Below are positions 58,949 through 64,000 of a DNA stretch of 64,000 nt, one piece after another (within the stretch, counting starts at the first letter, position 1; the number at the start of each line of letters is the position of its first letter). The notes below the pieces were generated by a model. The model had not been told where the DNA came from. It did not search any database and worked only from the letters and a program-made list of their open reading frames with translations. This DNA is from Gentiana macrophylla. Taxonomy: Eukaryota; Streptophyta; Magnoliopsida; Gentianales; Gentianaceae. Position numbers and translations under genes: made by a program. The DNA lies in NCBI GenBank assembly GCA_026214975.1, contig CM047817.1, forward strand, positions 54,804,246-54,868,245, read 5' to 3'.

Positions 58949-61241
58949 TTAGAAGGAGGGAGAGATCATACCTTTCTTACCTTTGGAGCGTGGGGAAGAC
59001 GGCTCTTTCATTGGCTCTTTCCCTTCTCTTCTAGTTGACTCCTCCTCTTTCACATCGATAACCATATAATCTCCCTGAGCTTGAGCTTCTTTCCTTTCAA
59101 CTTCTTTCCTCTTGACATATTCCTCATGATCCTCATCATCTTCAATCCCATCTATATCACCATCCATAGCTCCCGCTTCGGTCTCAATGGAAGTTTTTCT
59201 AGCCTTGTCCTCCCACAAGACTTTCTTCTCTCCATTAGTTCTCAACACCTTACCACTTCGAGTTAAGATGGCGTTCACACTTCTTGGGTTCTTTTCGGTG
59301 TTACTCGGTAAACCGCCCTTCAACTGCACATGTTCCACCACTTGACCAAATTGTGTCTCAAGATTTTTGATGGCGGACCCATGTTTGTAGTTCATCTCAA
59401 CCATGTCTTTCTTGATCTCCACAAAGCTTTTGTTCATTTGTTCCAAGATGACATCGGTTGAACTCTTTTGAGGTATAGGAGCCAAAGGAGGAGGGTTTTG
59501 ATGATTGTTAGTACCCTGTTAATTATACCCTCCTTGTTGCCTTTGGTGTGGAGGTTGATAAACATGCCCTTGTGAAGATTGGCCTTGATTTTGGCCTTGT
59601 CTATAACCTTGGTGTTGGCCTTGGTTTTGATTACGGTTCCAACCTTGATTGTTGTTATTCCTCCAAGAACCATCACCTTGATTTCCATAGTTCCCTCCTT
59701 GACCTTGTCCCACATAGTTCACATCTTGGGATTCTTCATACGGTTGCCCACCTTGTTGCTCACCCATATATTGGCCTTGATAGGGGCTTTGAGATTGATT
59801 TTGATATTAAGGTCCCGTATTCCATTGCTCCATCGAGCAAATACTCATCATCCGCTTAGCCAACTCATTCATGTTATCTTGAGATAGAGTACTAGGTTGC
59901 CCATGAGTTGAGGATTGAGGATAAGCCATATTTTGAGCTTTGGTCGTCATCCTACAATCCTTTGCCGAATGTGATCCGCTACAAATTTGGCACAGCTTAG
60001 CGCTCTCATTCTCCTTTTTCAATCTCCCTAACTGTTGTTCCATCGCTTGTACTTGAGCATGATATTGATCATTTGCTTCAACTTCTTTCACTTCAACCAA
60101 ACCGGGCTTCTTGCTTCTTGTCCCCTTTCTACTTGACGATATATATTGCCTCGAGGTCTCGGAAATCTTCTCAATTTGGTTCATGGCTACTTCGGGTACC
60201 ATACTCATAATATCTCCATTGCATGAAGCATGCAACGTACTTTGATGAACTTGAACCAAACCCCGGAAGAAAGCATGAACTACCTCATATGATCTCAACC
60301 CGTGCCCCGGGCACTCTCTCAATAAAGCCTTAAACCGATCCCATGACTCATGAAGCTCTTCTCCTTCATATGCATTGAACGACATTATAGCTTCTTTCAT
60401 ATCCATGGTCTTCGACGGGGGGTAATATTTGAGCAGAAAAGTCTTTACCACTTCCTCCCATGTGTGTAAAGAATCATTAGGCAACGAATAGCTTGCTCTT
60501 TCAAGGCGAACGGGAAAAGCATAAGTTTGAGTGCCTCATCACTCACTCCATTGATTTTTGTCGAGTTCACTATTTGGAGAAAGTGATCAATGAATAAGTG
60601 AGGATTTTCTAAAGCGGTTCCCTTGAATATAGCGTTGTCTCCCAACAAATGTATGATGTTTCTATTCAATTCCAAGTTGTTGGCGGCTACCGGTGGCATT
60701 CGGATTGGACTATGCCCCATGTTTGCCGTAGGAGCTAGCACAAAATCTCTACAAGTCAAACCACCTTGGTTTTGCTCTTGTTGACCGTTAAACCAATTTG
60801 GCATCGCGTTTGCACCTTGATTGTGAGCTTGGTTTTGGTTTTGTTGAAACTGGTTCAACATCCATGCATTGAATTGTTGCATAAGAGCGGGATCCATTTG
60901 ATTCCCTAGGGCCTCGTGTTGAACATTCTCCGAGGTATCGCCCATTTGCATTCACAACATTGTTTCCTTGTCCATTCCCACCTCCTTGTGCATTGTTGTT
61001 GATTTAGAGGCGGGTTTTGAATTGGGACTCCATTATCATTTCCCAAATTTCCTTCCAAACCTTGTCCACCTTGTTGTGCCATGTCGGATCCTTCTCCCAA
61101 CTCACCCAAGTTGTTCTCTTCAAAAACCGGAATCGATTCTTCTACTTGACGACCTCTTCTTCGTTGACTATTTCTACGCCTTGCGTAAGCTTCAATCCCG
61201 TCTATGTATGGCTCGAGTGGTGTTTGAGATCTCCGGGTCAT
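58949..61241 (-). pseudogene. F gag
   Basis: Start ATG 61241 (MTRRSQTPLEPYIDGIEAY), about 100 bp behind the primer site. Pieces: basic N-terminus 61241-60960; MDPALMQQFNAWMLNQFQQN and LELNRNIIHLLGDNAIF, NPHLFIDHFLQI (60890-60540); capsid SLHTWEEVVKTFLLKYYPPS, FNAYEGEELHESWDRFKALL, and knuckle CQICSGSHSAKDC (60484-59807); a Gln/Gly/Asn-rich stretch (59767-59519); then KSSTDVILEQMNKSF, KNLETQFGQVVEHVQ and AILTRSGK (59485-58949). The order is that of Athila gags. At least four frameshifts, at about 60930, 60470, 59810 and 59510. Confidence 0.88.
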
Positions 61242-61336
61242 GCACTACAACAAGCAAAAAAACAAGAAAACAGTAAAATAAAACCTAGGCCCAAGCCTTC
61301 GGTTCACTTACAAGATATCACAAATAGCACACAATT

Positions 61337-61356
61337 CCCCGGCAACGGCGCCATTT
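61337..61356 (-). other. F primer binding site (tRNA-Asp type)
   Basis: Minus strand TGGCGCCGTTGCCGGGGAAT, three bases behind the 5' LTR; the usual primer site of Athila elements. Confidence 0.9.
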
Positions 61357-63148
61357 TGATTGAGCGTTTTTTTTTCACCAAACAAATTTATAATACTCAA
61401 GACAACAGTGACTAAACAAGCTCTCTAACCGGCAGTGTACCGGGTCGATTGCTAGAATAGCTACAGGAGTCCGAGGTCGAACCCAAAGGAATTGTGCTTG
61501 CAAGTACCAAAGTAAACGTAATGCTTAGTCTAGGTGATCAATCTTTTTATAGTGTTTGTTTACTACAACGACACTAAGTGATTCCCCTAACGAGTCTAAA
61601 GACAAAAAGAAAGAAAGGAGATTAAACTACTGAGTTTAATAGATAGTTAAAGAGACATAGCCGAACCATGATCAAAATGACTAATTTCAACCCCGAGGAT
61701 AGACTAAACCGGGAGTGTGCAATATAACAAACGAGCTCTTGCATTCAATTTCACGGGTGCGAACTCCTAAACCCGGTGCTAGCGTCTGAACAACTCTCTT
61801 CTAACACCTTATGCCATGTTAAGGTCTGAACAACTCTCTCCTAACAAGTCATGTTTTGCACTCGAGGCGCTTAAACGATAAACGAGTAACTCACGATGTG
61901 CTCGGTTTAACAACTAAACCGAGACTACACCACGATCCTAGAACCCTTTTCCCACACCCTCTCTCTCGAACAACTCTCAAGAGTGGTGTGTGTGATGTTT
62001 GACCTAGGTGATCAATCTAGCCCAAACTGTTATAACAAGTTCTAAGACGTGAAACGAGCAAGATACAACAATAAAAAGCACTACCCACTCCCAATTTCAT
62101 CACCCAAAGGGTGATTTCACCAAATTTCACATGATTCGGCTATAAAGATGTTTAGCTACACATTATACTAATCAAAACATGCATAAAATAGTAAATAAGA
62201 GCCATAACAAGTAAAAGAGAAGAGAGATATACCATAAAATTGCAGTAAATTGAGTTGAGATCCCAAAAGTACAAAATATGAAGTAATTAAAAGGTGGTCT
62301 CTTAGTGTTTGAAATGAAAATCTAAGCTAAGAAATGGAAAGATTAAGCTAAGATGTTGTTGATTTACACCAAGAGAGAGTATTCTAAGCTATTACAAAAT
62401 TCGAGCTATGAAAGGGTAAAGTTTGGCTAAGAAGATGAATAATAATCCCAAAATGGACTAAGGGGATATTTATAGGTGGAGGGAAAATCCTCGCAGATTT
62501 TGGTTCAAACGCTGGTTTCGAGATGAGTGGAACGCGCTCGCTTGAAATTTCGGGCGCTTAGGGCTTTTGTCTTGCGTAAACGCTGGGTTTTAGGGGTATG
62601 GAACGTGCGTTTAAGAGGCCTCGAACGCACGTTTGAAGGTAGGGAACGGCGCTTGAATGGCCTCGAACGCACGCTCAGAGTAGTTGCTAAACCCGGCGTT
62701 TGAAGGAGTCGAACTCGTATGACTCGCAACTCGAACGCTGGTTTGAGGGTTGGAACGCCCGCTTGGAGACTCGAACGCTGGTTTGAGGGTTCCAAGCGTG
62801 CGCTTGGACCTGTGCCACCAATTCTTCACTTTTTCTCCTTTTCCACCTCTTTTCTCACCTCGGTCATGTTTCTCATTGTAAACCATTGCCTTCGGGTCCT
62901 CGAGACACCAATACCCTACATCATCACAATGACCAAAACAACCAAAACATTCCAAAGGGTAAACGTGCTCGGAATGGGGTCGAGATCATCAAAAAGTGGT
63001 GGTAAACTATCAAAATGACGGAATTACCCCCATGCGAGGAACTCACAATATTACCCCGAAAGTGGTCTAAATTATCCAAAATGTGCTGAAAATGTGGTAA
63101 ACGGAGGCCAAACAATGTAGCGGAGTCACGTAAAGTTGACTCCTATCA
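61357..63148 (-). repeat. F 5' LTR (1,792 bp)
   Basis: Near-identical to the 3' LTR outside 62504-62815. TATA box CCTATAAATA on the minus strand (62467-62476). Ends next to acaat. Confidence 0.95.
62504..62815 (-). repeat. F 5' LTR: U3 palindrome array
   Basis: Counterpart of 49484-49800. Most differences between the two LTRs of F lie here and are single-base changes or indels next to CG. Confidence 0.85.
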
Positions 63149-64000
63149 ACAATCTAACCAGACTGGGAGAAAAGGAATCACCCTGAGCCAGTCTTTAGGT
63201 CTTGTCTTTTAGGGACTATGCACTAACTATGGAATATAAAGAAGCGTTTATCTAAATATAGAAACCAATCGCTTTTAATAGTTCTGAAGATGTGTTTTAT
63301 ATACATATTTCAGTAGTTCTAAGTGGTTTTGACTTTATCAAAAAAAATTCGAGTCTTGGATTCGTACTACAAATGGTATATTCACTTTCTATACGACAAA
63401 CAAATTATCGAATAGAAGGTAAATCCATTCGTTCCAACGAATCTTAAACCAAAAATAAATTTTCCGCGATATCCAAGGATTGAATCCAAGATTCATTTCC
63501 TTATATCACTCCCACTATTGTAGCTAAAATTAACTGCCCGTTGTTTACTCCTTTAATCGTTAAATGCACCGCTACCTTGTTCTTCCAAAGAACTTAGCTC
63601 GAGAAAATCGCCAAGGATTCATAGGTTGGTGATCCAAAATCACTGTCCTTATCCTATGATTTTCTGTTAATTAATTTTCGTTCAGCCTTAAAGTTTTCTC
63701 AGTTTAGATGACTAACACTTTTAGACATATTCTCCCATTCTTGACTTTCCGTGAATGGAAACAGTCTTGAAACAGCGGTTCGTTTGAGTAGACACTACTC
63801 TTGAACCGTGGGATGTCTATTTCGAGTGTTACTCGTCGGGACTTCTCGGATTTTCTAATATACCAGAAAAAACAACAAATCATATTAAAGCTCCCACTTA
63901 GTTTATCGGTTCCAAATACCGTCTAACGAGCAATGCTTTATTTATGATTTTCCGATTTTTTTCGATTTAGAAAAATCTCATAGTTCCAATATTTCCAAAA
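63149..64000 (-). other. B non-coding interior, right part
   Basis: Starts with the second acaat copy, continues as A 24640-25104 and then as the inverse of C 29850-30450. Contains actcccact (63508) and agctcccacttagttt (63890), the inverse of C's actagtgggagc. No gene. Confidence 0.75.

Larger units (their letters stand above)
48336..63148 (-). mobile_element. F: Athila-type Ty3 retrotransposon with a third ORF
   Basis: Minus order: 5' LTR (63148-61357), tRNA-Asp type primer site, gag, protease, RT, RNase H, integrase, a promoter-like module, a third ORF, a long non-coding tail, polypurine tract, 3' LTR (50130-48336). 14.8 kb. A perfect 5-bp duplication acaat flanks it (48331-48335, 63149-63153). 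The primer site and the RT block VSPTQVVPKKGG, RKLNDQTRKDHFPLPFID and FMDDFSVFG are Athila hallmarks. LTRs are near-identical outside the CG-rich array, so insertion is recent, yet gag and pol carry many frameshifts. Inserted in the interior of B. Confidence 0.93.
30617..64000 (-). mobile_element. B: non-coding LTR element of the A/C family, hosting E and F
   Basis: Own sequence is 30617-31756, 45430-48335 and 63149-64000; it runs off the right edge. Polypurine tract GCAAGTGGGAGAT (minus) at 46129-46142. The interior shows no coding motifs. The three pieces join colinearly with A and, at the right end, with the inverse of C (30385-29850). Confidence 0.82.

Overview
The window is gene-free, repeat-packed nuclear DNA of a flowering plant. 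The reasons are the element lineages present (a Tekay/Del-type chromovirus, an Athila-type Ty3 element and Sire/Maximus-type Ty1/copia elements, all known only from plants), tRNA-iMet and tRNA-Asp type primer sites, kilobase-sized LTRs and AT-rich spacers. The species cannot be fixed from the sequence. I see no intact host gene, rRNA or tRNA. Almost every base belongs to an LTR retrotransposon or its debris.

Layout. T1 (1-6056, minus) is a Tekay-type chromovirus running off the left edge. It sits inside the 5' LTR of T2 (6057-14517, plus), whose LTRs are related to T1's but whose 4.8 kb interior is non-coding (LARD-like). T2 in turn interrupts G (about 14518-17755, minus), a Sire-like copia element reduced to part of gag plus its 5' LTR. 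17756-20175 is unassigned repeat-rich DNA with a promoter-like stretch. H (20176-20597, minus) is an LTR fragment. From 20598 on, three copies (A minus, C plus, B minus) of one non-coding family with about 1.8 kb LTRs are stacked: A is cut by D (25105-25952, a Ty3-like LTR fragment), D by C (25953-30616), and C by B (30617 to beyond 64000). B's 3' LTR is split by E (31757-45429, plus, Sire/Maximus-type copia with a third ORF; 5-bp flanks cagtg/cggtg). B's interior is split by F (48336-63148, minus, Athila-type with a third ORF; perfect 5-bp duplication acaat). Insertion order is therefore H, A, D, C, B, then E and F.

The most interesting signals are these. (1) Athila F carries, between integrase and its third ORF, a second copy of its LTR promoter architecture: CG-rich short palindromes followed by a TATA box. 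(2) Sire element E also has a TATA box, a G-box and a strong plant start context in front of its third ORF. Two unrelated lineages therefore seem to drive the extra ORF from an internal promoter. (3) Arrays of about 12-22 bp palindromes occur in the U3 of T1, F and G, three different lineages. (4) T1 has a well-formed 97-bp GT-AG intron candidate at the gag/protease junction, with the gag stop codon inside it. (5) F has near-identical LTRs but many frameshifts, and its LTR differences cluster at CG and CAG/CTG sites, which suggests base-calling errors at methylated cytosines rather than real decay.

Boundaries were found by reading LTR termini, primer sites, polypurine tracts and flanking duplications by eye. 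No alignment or database search was run, so identity levels are qualitative.
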